DNA of 64,000 nucleotides, from NCBI GenBank assembly GCA_002104905.1, contig MCFE01000022.1:62001-126000 (forward strand), read 5' to 3'. Below the pieces are notes generated by a model that saw nothing but the letters and a program-made list of their open reading frames with translations, was not told the origin of the DNA and ran no database searches. Positions 48,826 through 59,606 of this stretch are shown piece after piece. Both the position numbers and the translations under genes were made by a program. Numbering within the stretch: the stretch's first letter is position 1; each line of letters opens with the position of its first letter. The stretch comes from Basidiobolus meristosporus CBS 931.73 (Eukaryota; Basidiobolomycota; Basidiobolomycetes; Basidiobolales; Basidiobolaceae).

Positions 48826-49158
48826 ATCAATTTGTATGCACAAAAAGTAAGAGAAATGGTTGAGTCAGGAAGTAAGGAGTGTGAAAAAGAGGCAATAGCC
48901 AATCAATTCACACAAATGTAGGAGGCAATAGAGTGTCCAGGATCAGAAAGAGAGCAAATTGGCAGGGAACCAATCAAAAGCCACTTATACATTGTTGTGA
49001 TGAAAAATTTTGACAGAGTTTTTTGTGAAATCTGGGGTGCAATTATTTTTCAATGGTCTCTGGACTCTGTCCTGACAAGATTAGTACCTCTTAGTCTTGG
49101 GACATTAAGTTTGTGACAGCCTTTTGATGGGTTTATCTCAAAAAATTTTCATAGGGAT

Positions 49159-52100
49159 AGATGGTTTGTGGCCAAAAAGAAGAAAAGAAAGCCCCAATTC
49201 ATTTAAGACACCCAACCTGCAAATGCAGTCATTATCAGTGATGCTGCAATACATCCATCTATTGATGACTTTTCAAAGAGCTTCAGTAGCTACTCCATCT
49301 ACTCAACATATGATCTCTTCTCAGGATATGACCAGATTCCTCTAGATGAGACATCAAGAGATATGTTTGCACTCCAGACACCATTTGGACTGTTGAGGAT
49401 GACAAGACTTGGCCATGGGGCTACAAACTCTGTGGCTCAGTTGCAGATATGCATGGTGAATGTGCTGTACTAGTTTATACCTAGGAAACGTGCTGTCTCT
49501 GTTGCTGACATAGGCATCAAAGGACCAAAGTTCCAGGACATCACTGAAGTCATGCCTGGAGTAAGAAAGTTTGTCTGTGACTGCATTTTGGACAATGATG
49601 CTATATCAAGAGCCAGTGCAGAAGCAGGACTCACCATCAGCAATGAAATCAGTAGCTTTGGTGTATAAGAGATATTTATTGTTGGGCAAAGATGAAACAT
49701 TTATGCTTGCTCATCTGGAGAATCCTGGACACAAACAATATGCAACTGGCCCACTCCCACAAACCTGACCCAAGCTCATGGCTTTGTGGCAGCTTGTAGG
49801 TTCAGTTAAATCTGGATACCAAGATTTTCTGAAATTGCAGCACCAATTTAGCAACTACAAAGAAGGATTTCCACATTTATATGGGGAGAGGAACAAGAAG
49901 ATGCAATGCAACCACTAAAGGAGGCCCCAGTATCCCCACCAGATTTAACACCTCTTGACTATCAGAACACTGAATGCCCACCAATATTGGCAGTTGATGC
50001 AAGCCCTATAGGAGCTTGAGCACTACTGGGTCAAGATGACCAAGATGGCAACTGCTATGCCTGCAGGTATGAGAGCTGCCTTTTCTCACCTAGAGAACAA
50101 AGGTACTCTCAAATTAAGAGAGAACTACTAGGAGCTGTGAAGATGTTAAGGAAATTGAAGTCACAGCTCTATATCACGCATTTCTTCCTGGAGACAGATG
50201 CCAAGCCACTAATAGGAGTAATCAATAAGCCTGACTTACCTGTTAATGCCACTAACCAATGGATGGCATGGTTGAGGATGATTGATTTCAAGGTCAGACA
50301 TATTCTTGGCAAGACAAATGTTGTAGTTGATGCACTATCCAGGAAAGGACCACAATTGTTTGAGGACTTGGGCCCCCACTTTAATAATGTGATTGATGCA
50401 GAGATATGGCTGATTGCCATCAATGACCAAGAGAGAACCCCCTGGTGTATGATCACTTAGTTTCTAGGGACACTCAAGAAGTCTAGCTGGATGGAACCTT
50501 GTGAGTTTGGAAAACCAAGAAAGAAGGCTCACCACTACTATCTCAAAGATGACTTTATCTTTAAACATGTGAAGCCTAGACTCACACCAAGAAGAGATGT
50601 CACTACTCCAAAAGAGCAACTGAACATCATGACAAGTATTCACCTAGGAGAACCAGGAGGACATAGATGACAAGAAGTCACCTACAATATCACTGTTCAG
50701 AAGTACTACTGAGAAAACATGAACTATGATATCCAACACTCTGTTGGGTCATGCATTGCCTGCCAGAAAAGATCCTCTAAGTGTTATGAAGAACCACTGC
50801 ATCCTACTTACACAGTCTGTCTATGGCAAAAGGTTGGTATTGACCTTGTTCACCTGCCAACAGCTGGATCAAAGAGATACCTGATTGCTTCTAGAGATGA
50901 CCTTAGTGGATAGGCAGAAGCCCAAGCCTTGCCCAACAACAAGAGCCATACCATTAGAAGATTTATACTTGAGGACATTATCTGCAGATTTGGCTGCATC
51001 CAACAGTTTGTTGCTGACAGAGGAGAGATGGCATCCTAAGTGATTCAGGAGTTGTGATCATAGTACAAAATACACATTGTTTTTACTCCAGCTTACCATC
51101 CTCTAGCCAATGGAACAGTGGAGAGAGGTCATGGACTACTGGTGAGCTCACTAGTAAAAACATGCAGGAAAAATACAACACTGTGGCTACATCAGTTGCA
51201 TCTTGCACTCTGGCTAGATAGGATTACTACTAAGAGAAAAACTGGATTATTGCCATTTAAGCTACTCTATGTCATGATCACATGACAACCATGAACACCC
51301 ATGCCAAGTTTCAGCTTCCTAGCTCAATTTCTAAGAGATTCCTTCTGGAAACTTCTACCACCTTCCAGAAAGTTCCTGACCATTCCAAACCATTGTTACA
51401 AAATGGAACATTCCATGGAAGCTTTCCATCGTATTTTTCATAGTCCAGTACCATATATGGAAATACCAGGTCACATGACTTAGTCACATGATGAGGTGAC
51501 CCAATCCATTTCCCCATCCTGTCTCAGTGCCGTGTCATCTATGTCATTATCCCCAGCACCATTGCTGTGCCTCACCCCACAACCCCATTAGTATTAGCTA
51601 ATATCTCTTGGCATCAATATAGCCAAAAAGTATATATAGTCCTATCCCCCCTTAAGTATTCCTTAGTCTGATAAACACAGGTCTTGAATAAACAGCCTTG
51701 CCTTGAATCCTGCCTTGCCTTGATGGTCCACACCTAAGTCCTTTCCTGCCATGCCTAGCCTTTCCTCCTGCCTTGTGTCTATTCATAACACTCTATGGAC
51801 ATGACTACACACTACCAGTTGAACTAGACACAGCCACTTGGAACTCATTTGATTGGAAATCTAGTATGACACTGAAGACCTCCTAGCCCATTGAATAAAG
51901 CAACTTGATCACAATGACTTAAATATTAATGGAGCTGCAGAACAACTTAAGGATACACAGCTGAAGAACAAAGTACCCTTCAAAAAGTCACACTCAACAA
52001 GTCCAAAGCCACTGTCACTAGGAGACCCAGTATTACTTTATGATTCCACCGTGGACAAACAATGGAGTTGGACATTTGACAACAAATGGACTGGCCCCTA

Positions 52101-52262
52101 CCTCATTTTCAAAGTGATTGAAAATGGAAATTATTACATATCTGAGCTTGAAAACACCAAGCTGAGAGCACCAGTTGCAGGTAACCAACTTAAGTTATCA
52201 AGCACAGGAATTTTGCACATCTAGATTATTTTGCTTTGACCCAAGCTCAATGCTGAGAGGGG
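49159..52262 (+). pseudogene. Gypsy-2 pol (RT to integrase), degraded
   Basis: Different Ty3/gypsy family from gypsy-1. RT pieces: YSTYDLFSGYDQIPLDETS, MFALQTPFGLLRMTRLGHGA. The usual YxDD block is weak, reading CMVNVLY. RNase H: KRELLGAVKMLRKLKSQLYI, FLETDAKPLIGVI, FKVRHILGKTNVVVDALSRK. Integrase: SVGSCIACQKRSSKC, KVGIDLVHLPTAGSKRY, FVADRGEMAS and HPLANGTVERGHGL; its C-terminal part after the solo LTR reads KWTGPYLIFKVIENGNYYIS. A purine tract GAGAGGGGGGTGG at 52253-52265 precedes the LTR. More than ten stops. Its missing 5' RT text is at 36110-36519. Confidence 0.82.
51270..51790 (+). repeat. Solo LTR of a third family (LTR-3, copy 1)
   Basis: 521 bp, TGTCATGATCACATGAC...ATTCATAACA, flanked by perfect CTCTA duplications (51265-51269 and 51791-51795), inserted in gypsy-2 integrase. 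Has a TATATATAG box at about 51641. No internal region of this family is in the window. Confidence 0.92.
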
Positions 52263-52266
52263 GGTG

Positions 52267-52637
52267 GATATAGTGGGGTTGCAGTGACACCCACTGACAG
52301 ATGTGCTCATTCCCATATTTTCTACTTCTCTATTTTTCTACTACACTTATATTAGTTTTATCCCATTTGTCTTGCTTGATCAGTTGTATCTCATAAGCTA
52401 GCTGACTTTCACACCTGCTTACCTTACTGCATAAGTTATCCTTCACTTTATGTAAGATTATTTGATGTAAGTGTTTCCATATAAGGCAGGTACTTCCACC
52501 AGTACCCATAACACATGACCAAACCGTATCACCATCCCAAACACTTTCTTACCATATATGGTATTCCTATGTACACAGGTTTCAGAATACTGATGCCTGA
52601 TTGGTTGGGTGTACTGTGCCTCTTAGAGCCTTCTGGC
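52267..52637 (+). repeat. Gypsy-2 3' LTR (shortened)
   Basis: Begins TATAGTGGGG after the purine tract and matches 42864-43231 in reverse. It stops at CTTCTGGCA, about 100 bp short of the end inferred from 52638-53116. Confidence 0.75.
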
Positions 52638-53116
52638 ATAGTGGGGTCAGAGTGAAACCCACTGACAGATGTGCTCATTCTCATATTTTCTACTTCCCTA
52701 TTTTTCTACTACCCTTGAATTAGTTTTATCCTATTTGTCTTACTTGATCAGTATTATCCCATAAGCTGGCTGGCTATCACATGTGCTTACCTTATTGCAT
52801 AAGTTATCCCTCACTTTATGTAAGATTACGTAATGTTAGTGCTTCTATATTAGGCAGGTACCTGTGCCAGTATGTGAACCCCATGACCAAACATACCATA
52901 TTTGGTATCCCTTTGTTACATGGGTCATGGAGTACTGATTCCTGATTGGTTGGGCTTGCTTTGCCTCTTAGAATGTTCCAGCAGCTACTTAGAACATATT
53001 AGCTCATTCTGATGTCATTAAGAGTTCTATTTGACCACTGGAACTTTCTGGAACACCATGATTAGTAGTCACTTTTCCAGTGAGAAAAGTACATCCAGGG
53101 GGCAATCCCTCAACAA
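52638..53116 (+). repeat. Gypsy-2 LTR, second in tandem
   Basis: Begins CATAGTGGGG directly after the previous LTR and runs to CCCTCAACA. It includes an uninterrupted version of the site where gypsy-1b sits in the other copy (GAATGTTCCAGCAGC, about 52970). Confidence 0.75.
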
Positions 53117-53650
53117 TGTATTATCATCCCTATTATCAATATACCAACTTGTTGGTTAGTGTAATCACTGCTACCTGCTGCTACCTGAACCTTCAATCCC
53201 AAACAACAGGACACTCCCAGGAAACTGTGCTGACAGCTAACTGACCTTGGAGGCACTACTAGTGAGGAATACTCAGAGTAGGTTTCTTTTATTATATTTG
53301 ATTCTTTCCCAAATTTGTTCCTTACAGGCAATGATACTTTTCAGTTTTTGTAACTATTGACCACAGCTGCATTCTTATCAAGTCCCTGCTGGTGAAGTCT
53401 GCAATTGTTTTGATTTTAGAAGCTTTAGTACATTGTTGTCTCAAAGTACACTGAACCCAGCACATACTTTTGATAAGACACCAACTTAGCTGGGGATTGT
53501 AGCTCAATAGTTTTCCCTTGGCAAGCTTGTGGCCTTATTCCTCATCACATTAGATTAGTGATAGAACCCAAATACTCCTAGCAAGCTTTTGCCAGACATT
53601 ATTGTACCCAGTGAACACCCCACACACATAATACTTGTGAAGTGTTGGAT
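53117..53650 (+). repeat. Gypsy-2 leader fragment (copy 3)
   Basis: Follows the second LTR and matches 36520-37083 in reverse. Cut at about 53650 where Plavaka ORF2 sequence begins. Confidence 0.72.
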
Positions 53651-54975
53651 GGTGGCTTCCTCAAAACCCTGTTACAAGCAGGCCCAAAAGCTCTAAACAG
53701 GCATCCAAGAGATATCTGGTAGCTGGAAGAGCACCTATAAGGGACAAGCAGCCAGACACAGATGCACCAGCACAGCATTTATTAAAGAAAAAGCCTAGTA
53801 CCACTCAAGAAACACTCAGTCAAAGTACCAGTGAAGGACCTGGCAGCAATAAAACAGCAGCTTTCACAGGAGCCTCTCACAACTACAGCCAAGAGCTCAC
53901 AACAAGTGGTAAAGAAATGGCAAGTTGCCAGCAGAGTGCCAGCAAGGGACAAGCAGGCCAAAACAGATGTGTTGGAGCAGAATTATCAAAGAGAAAACAT
54001 AGTTCATTATAAGAAGCACTCAGACAAAAAAGCAGTGAAAGACCTGGCAGTGATTAAGGAAATGGTAAAGGGGAAACAGTCTACCCAAGCCTACACTCCA
54101 ATGAGGTAGATGAGTTTGCAGTGAAAGGCAATTTGTCTACCACAGCCTCCACATCCCCCATTGTTAACAGTGTGATGATCCCACTGACAGACAAGGCTAC
54201 AATATCAAGAACTCAAGAGACTATTACAATGCCTTTGGTGAAATTTTGGAACATTAATAGGCTCACCAAGAGGTTGCAGCACTTCTTCAAGATCAGTGCT
54301 CAAGAAAATGTTATGAATAGACACAAGGCAGGAGAGTAGGGAAAGGCAAGGCTGTTTATTCAAGACCTATGTTTATCAGACTGGGTAATACATAAGGGGG
54401 GATAGGACTATATATACTTTTTGGCAATATGGATGCCAAGAGATATTGGCTAATACTGATGGGGTCCTGGGGTGAGGCACAGTAAGTGTGCCAAGATAGA
54501 AATATACTAAAGAACAAGCTAGAATATCACATGGGGATATGTCAGGGGTTGGCTGATCATGTGACCAGTTCATATAACATGTAATTACCATATAGAGTAT
54601 GGGACTACATAAATTTCACTGGGAAGCTTCCATAGAATGTATCAATGTATAATGTGAACTTGGAGCTTTCAAGAAGTTGCTAGAATGTAGTGGAACTTTC
54701 TAGAAGGAACTTGAATTTCTTTGCTGACTTAATTTGGCTTGATAATTGGAGGCCAGGGATGTCATGTGATCATGACAGAAAATGCACTGGAATATTGCAA
54801 GGATTTATTGCAATGACTAGCAGATGAGGAACTAGACCTTGCAGTGCTGGCTAAAGACCAGGATGTGTGGGAACCAGTGAATGTACAGTGGCATAATGCT
54901 GGTGGGTTCCTGCCAGAGTTATGGAAACAGAGCATTACCACAGAAGTACTTATTGAGTGGTGGATTCTCAAAGAA
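53651..54975 (+). pseudogene. Plavaka ORF2 remnant, derivative F
   Basis: Repeat-rich middle (KDLAAIKQQLSQEPLTTTAK) and C-terminal VKFWNINRLTKRLQHFFKIS blocks. Interrupted by an LTR-3 solo LTR at 54309-54777, after which the frame resumes ENALEYCKDLLQ and reads EDQ-like KDQDVWEPVNVQWHNA. A region of about 120 bp before the Val block is deleted relative to copy B. Confidence 0.72.
54309..54777 (-). repeat. Solo LTR of the third family (LTR-3, copy 2)
   Basis: 469 bp in opposite orientation to 51270-51790 (TGTTATGAATAG...ATCATGACA on the plus strand) with perfect GAAAA duplications (54304-54308 and 54778-54782). The target is ORF2 text GCTCAAGAAAATGCACTGG, intact at 48520. Confidence 0.92.
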
Positions 54976-55495
54976 CTTTTAGATGAATATGGTGACCTAC
55001 AGTCTGATGCTGTTCTTCCCAACAAACATCTTGCTGCCTACTTGTCCAAGTACCTTGATGTCCCTGTCTGCCAAGATTTCTGCCTTAATGATGTTACTTT
55101 AGAAGACCTCTTTCATATCCAAACTATTACACCTTACAACTCAACCAATTTATCTCTGCAATGAACCCCCTTGTGCCCAATCTTAGAAAAACAAAACCTC
55201 AACTACTATATCTTTGGATACATACATGCTTTTAGATAATCTTCCCAAATCCCATCCACAAATTAATACTCTCAGGGCTATGGTCTGATATTTAGCCACC
55301 AAATCTGGCCAGCTTGAAGATATTTACAATCATGAAACTCCTCAGCTGCTTGCTAGCACCAGGCTAGAATTAGAATGCAAAACTGTGCACCTCATTAAAT
55401 CTTATTATAACCAATATAGGTCTGGGTTACTCAAATCCAATCTGAGCAAAGTTTTTGCTCAATTTGAAGTTATTGCCAAAGTATTAGACTTGTTC
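54976..55495 (+). other. Degenerate coding-like sequence of unknown origin
   Basis: The ORF2 frame runs without a stop into unrelated text KELLDEYGDLQSDAVLPNKH, LSKYLDVPVCQDFCLNDV, ending at 55164. A second broken frame continues LEDIYNHETPQLLASTRLEL to about 55495. Not found elsewhere in the window and not recognised. Probably another mobile element's gene. Confidence 0.4.
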
Positions 55496-55700
55496 CATTG
55501 TACCATGCCAGGGTGCGCGGCGCAATCCGTGGTTGTAAAGAACAATTGGGTGCAATATTATAGCTACCAGAAGGCAGGATCATTCTTGGACAATTTTGCA
55601 CTATGCGGGACAATCTTGCACACTATGGCACAATCTGACACAATGAGGTTGGCACTGATGATTGTGCCAACTCGTAATGTTTGCATCACGTGCATGATTG
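55496..55700 (+). mobile_element. AGACTTG-family element, partial
   Basis: Starts AGACTTGTTCCATTG and has the GTGCCA/GGCAC-type interior (TGGCACAATC, GTTGGCACTG). Unusually CpG-rich at 55515-55535. The right end is not identifiable. Confidence 0.5.
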
Positions 55701-56212
55701 GATACTGCTATTATGGCAGGTAAAATCCGGTATTTGGATATGTTTCTTTAATGTAAATGGAAATAAATGTGTATCACACTATAAACTACACTGATACTTA
55801 CCATTTTGATTACCCTCACTCCAATTGGATGGTATCTCAGTGGTTAATTGGTCCAAAAGTATCCTGAAGCTGGCAGCCCCCAATTGGCTCATTGACTACT
55901 AAAAAAGCTACCTGATTTGCCATCAAATATCCCATTTTGCCCAATGAGCAAGTGAATCCCTGATCCTAGTGATTGGACAAGGTGTCATAGCTAGCACGCA
56001 ACCAATTGTGTAGGTGCAAAACAGATCCAATAGCTGCACTGGTATTACAGATGACATATATATGCAGGGTGTTTATTTATAGGGGTTCTGGCTCAAATGT
56101 GAGACAACCTTGATATTACTTATATCAAAAGTTTGATGATCACTGATTTGCAATGGCTTGATTTGGATCGCAAAAAAAATTGGTTGTTGGGATCATTACA
56201 AATGTGAGCAAT
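55701..56212. other. Unassigned DNA downstream of the 56-kb ORF
   Basis: About 510 bases, AT-rich, no gene or repeat recognised. A TATATATGC near 56058 lies on the far side of the ORF and is unlikely to drive it. Confidence 0.4.
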
Positions 56213-57460
56213 TCAAAGCAATTGCATCATCTTTGCCTGGGTTTTTTTCTCACAGGCAATTACTACTGAAGCATTTGGTAGTGACTCACTTTGCACACCT
56301 ATACTACTTCCTGGCTGACTATCATCTGGGCTACTTGTGTATTTGTAGTCAGTATTTTGCCTCCTAGTTGATGAGTGCGATGCTGCAGCTTGGCCGTGCT
56401 GAATTGCTCCAACTGAACCAACTGAACCGGCCTGTAGTGCCACATGCTGACATGTTCTTTTACTTGCCAAGGGCTCTGGTGGTTGAGGCACTTCATGTTG
56501 GACATCATCAGTCAGTTCACCAGAAGTAACTTGCTGATGGTCAGGCAAAACAGCACGCGCAGGCACGCCTTGATGCGTTGAGATGGCCCTTGGCTGAGTT
56601 TGATGTGATGCTGCAAGTTGACGCAACTTGGTCCGCTCCAATGGACTTGTGTCTAAATGAGCAGTTTGGCAAGTTCTTGTAGTTTTGCTCTGAAGCATGC
56701 GCGTTGACTTGATGTGGGGCGTTCTGGTAAAGGGTGTTGGCATGGTCTGGACTGACGTGTGCCGGTGCACTGTGGTTGCAAGAGATGGTAGGGAATCCAG
56801 CAAGGCATGCTGGCGCAATCTGGACAATGTTGCTTGCGGTCTGTATTCTTCCTCCTGAAGCTCACCATCTGATTCCTCACGGTATTCACTTACCCTCTGT
56901 CTGATACCTTGGAGCTGTTGCCTGGATGAGTCCTGTGTATATTGCTCTCAGAAGCCACTTAGCTCTACTAATACATCACGCAGTACATTAGTCATTTGAG
57001 GCAAAAACACATTCAAAATCTCTTTGGTTCCCAAAGTTGAGGCACAAATGGACGCGTCCGGCCCATACTGTGCAAATTGCGCGCAAAATTGTCCCCGCAT
57101 GGCTTCTTCATCAAATCCCCTCACTTTCAGCTCATTCTTGATTTCAATACTTGTCTTGTTATATATCTTCTTACATACATTGGCTGGCATCTTGATGTAG
57201 AACTCATGCCACAGCTTTCTACTCAAATTCTTCCATCTTTGTTGACTCTCTGAGGTATCTAGTTCTGCTAGATTAATCAGTAGTGCCCAAATATCTGTAT
57301 GAAGGCTCATTATAGACCCTTGGGCCATACTAAAATCACTTGGCAAGAACTCAAACAGATCCAACATTGACTTTTCCAGTCCGGACTGCGCTTGTGAGCT
57401 GGGGGATGGGTTTTGTCTGGGTTGTACTAAAGATGAGTTGAGGCTTGGTTTGGGGACCAT
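56213..57460 (-). pseudogene. Unknown 415-codon ORF with one stop, CpG-rich
   Basis: One reading frame runs from MVPKPSLNSS (57460) to KKTQAKMMQLL (56213), broken only by a TGA at about 56950-56948 after LVELSGF. The first 170 residues hold a helical domain (SQQRWKNLSRKLWHEFYIKM, IEIKNELKVRGFDEEAMRGQ, LNVFLPQMTNVLRDVL). The rest is a Ser/Thr/Gln-rich tail. CpG is abundant, unlike all surrounding DNA. It lies about 350 bp from Harbinger copy 2 in divergent orientation, so it might be that element's second (Myb-like) gene, though I see no clear Trp-spaced Myb repeat. It could instead be a host gene or a younger unrelated insert. Confidence 0.5.
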
Positions 57461-57814
57461 AGCAACAGATTTGGATACTTATACAGCAGTATACTGGCAT
57501 CAACCTGGTCTTATATGAAATATATATGAAAACTAATGTGATTGTTGAATTTTCCATATATTATGCATGATGCATCTTGGATCATGTTAATACAGACTAG
57601 ATCACATCAATTGCAGATTTTCTATTTGATTATAGACCTATGATTAAAGCATCAATAAAAGTACCAAGGCATTGTTTGCGGATGATTTTTGCAACATAAT
57701 GATGGGACACATGGCAATTGATGGAGATTTAACTATAATGTATTAAAAATCAGATAAATAACACAGATCACGCCAAATCAATTCAAACCGCCTCCATACG
57801 TACATCCACCAATT
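57461..57814. other. Spacer between the 56-kb ORF and Harbinger copy 2
   Basis: About 350 AT-rich bases between divergent coding regions. No named motif. If the two form one element, this is their shared promoter. Confidence 0.4.
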
Positions 57815-58790
57815 TTAATATGACTTACTCATCTGAATGGTCTTTTCTCATTAATCCCATCACTACCACTGGATTTCCTTTTGACACACTAGAGGAGATC
57901 TAATCCAAGTACTGTGGACCATCAGCCCCAATCTACTCAAGGAGATCCCTTGTTAAGCTTCTCTGCTATTACAAGAACTATTGCCCTACAAGGTTTCATC
58001 CCACCATCATGGCAACAAAAGTTCTAGAAGCTTTCATTCCCAGCTGACAGCAATGGAGTACCACCTTGCAGAGGGTATGAATGACTTAGAGCAAGCTTGG
58101 AGTACTAGGTTCAGAAGCTCCAATAGACTTCCATATCCCAGAGTGTTCAGCAACAGGTTCCGTATCAGGAGTATTTTGGATACCTTCCCAGTGAGGATTA
58201 ACAGACCTTCTAGAGGGCAGAGGCACTATTATTCTGGCAAGTACATGGCACACTGTGTGAAGTTTCAAGCACTGTCTGACATTGAGGGTAACATCATCTG
58301 GTTTAGTGGGCCATTTGCTGGAAGTAGGCATGACAAAGCACTCTGGGTAGAGAATCATCCTGAATTCAGTAGAGGGGGAAATGTATGGCAGACTTAGCCT
58401 ATATAGGAGAGGATTGTCAGGGATTAGGATGTATTACAGCATAAAGGAAGCCAAGGAATGGTGTGCTTATCAGGAAGCAGAAGCTCTACAATGAGATATT
58501 TAATCATTTCAGAGTGAGGGTAGAGCACACATTTGGATATCTGAAGAGATTCAGCATATTGGCAGGTAAATACAGAGGAAAGTCATATATAGGAGAAAAC
58601 AGCAAAATAGGTAAAATAGTTAAGATACTTATTAATGCACAGTATGTTCATACAAGAAGACATCCACTGAGAGAAATGTGTCTGGAGCATTATGAAGAGT
58701 AAATAAAGCAAGGAAAGCGCTATTCTGAGCAACATAAGTAAGATTGAGTAAAATTACCAGTAACTGTATCATACCACTGGCATCATGGTA
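57815..58790 (+). pseudogene. PIF/Harbinger transposase, copy 2
   Basis: Opens MTYSSEWSFLINPITTTGFP, then LLCYY, then MEYHLAEGMNDLEQAWSTRF, SNRFRIRSILDTFPVRINRP, SGKYMAHCVKFQALSDIEGN, IIWFSGPFAGSRHDKALWVE. The SRHD catalytic motif is intact, unlike copy 1. The last block is FNHFRVRVEHTFGYLKRFSI...RRHPLREMCLEHYEE. About four stops or shifts remain. No MITE at 58607, so this copy shows the pre-insertion state of 22934. Confidence 0.85.
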
Positions 58791-58885
58791 GAAGTTATAG
58801 GGCCAGATAGTGCTGTAGAGTGCCAGATTCATCTGGCACCATAAACAGGCTGGCACTATGTGGCACTATCCAACAGAACAAGTCT
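58791..58885 (+). mobile_element. AGACTTG-family end fragment
   Basis: GTGCCA-rich text ending GGCACTATCCAACAGAACAAGTCT, the right end of the fold-back type. Parallel to the fragment ending at 23394. Confidence 0.6.
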
Positions 58886-59149
58886 ATTGTATCTTGATAG
58901 CATTTTGTCTGGCCTGATCTGTGAATTCCTTGCCAGCAATTTAGTATTTTTAGATGCCCACACCAAAGGTATGTGGTTATTTGAAAATGGCCTCTGGGAA
59001 TTCCACATATCTGGCAGCTACCTCTGGACTTTTTTATCCAAAAGTTCACTAAATCTATAGAACTTGAGTTTGCAAGTGGTAAATGGACCCTTGAACAAAC
59101 TACATACCTAAACTAACTACATTTTATAATAGGTTCTTGGAGTTGTAGA
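58886..59149. other. Unassigned repeat DNA
   Basis: An open stretch reading LICEFLASNLVFLDAHTKGM, FENGLWEFHISGSYLWTF is present on the plus strand, possibly a copia gag N-terminus, but I cannot confirm it. Confidence 0.35.
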
Positions 59150-59606
59150 GAACCTATTTTAATAGAGTTACTTGTTGAGTGTGGGGTTGGGCATAATGTT
59201 AGTCTAGGGTATAGGGACTTGTATAGGTCAATACAATTGGCAATTGAGGTACAACTGAAGTTTCATCAGAAATAAATCAAGTTGTATGGGTAAAAAGTAA
59301 GAGCAATGGTTGAGTCAGGAAGTAAGGAGTGTGAAAAGAGGCAATAGCTGATCAATGTTCCCAAATGTAGGAGGTGGTTGAGTGTCTGGGATCAGAAAGT
59401 GAGCAAATTGGCAGGGAACCAATCAAAAGCCACTAATATATAGTTGTGATGATAAATTTTGACTGAGTTTTTTGTGAGATCTGGGGTGCAATTATTTGTC
59501 AATGGTCTCTGCATGGTGTCCTGCCAGGATCAGTGCCTCTTAGTCACAGGACTTTAAATTGCTGATGGCCTTTTGATGGGATCATCACAAAAATCTCTCA
59601 TAGGGT
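59150..59606 (+). mobile_element. Plavaka-like derivative G (ORF2-side end)
   Basis: Matches the last ~120 bases of ORF2 and the sequence up to the right terminus, ending CTCATAGGGTG (CACCCTATGAG inverted). It best defines that end of the element. Confidence 0.7.

Larger units (their letters stand above)
43230..49158. mobile_element. Plavaka-like two-gene transposon, copy B (5.9 kb)
   Basis: Left end CACCGTGGGTGGATCC (transposase side), right end near TTTTCATAGGGATAG (ORF2 side). Transposase on minus and ORF2 on plus start either side of a 222-bp spacer (46536-46757) that must hold both promoters. It contains a copia solo LTR at 44641-44989. This is the most complete copy in the window. Confidence 0.78.

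Noticed and set aside
51700-51780. GCCTTGCCTTGAATCC-type tandem words as a satellite
   Set aside because: A few imperfect units inside LTR-3 only; part of the LTR, not an array.
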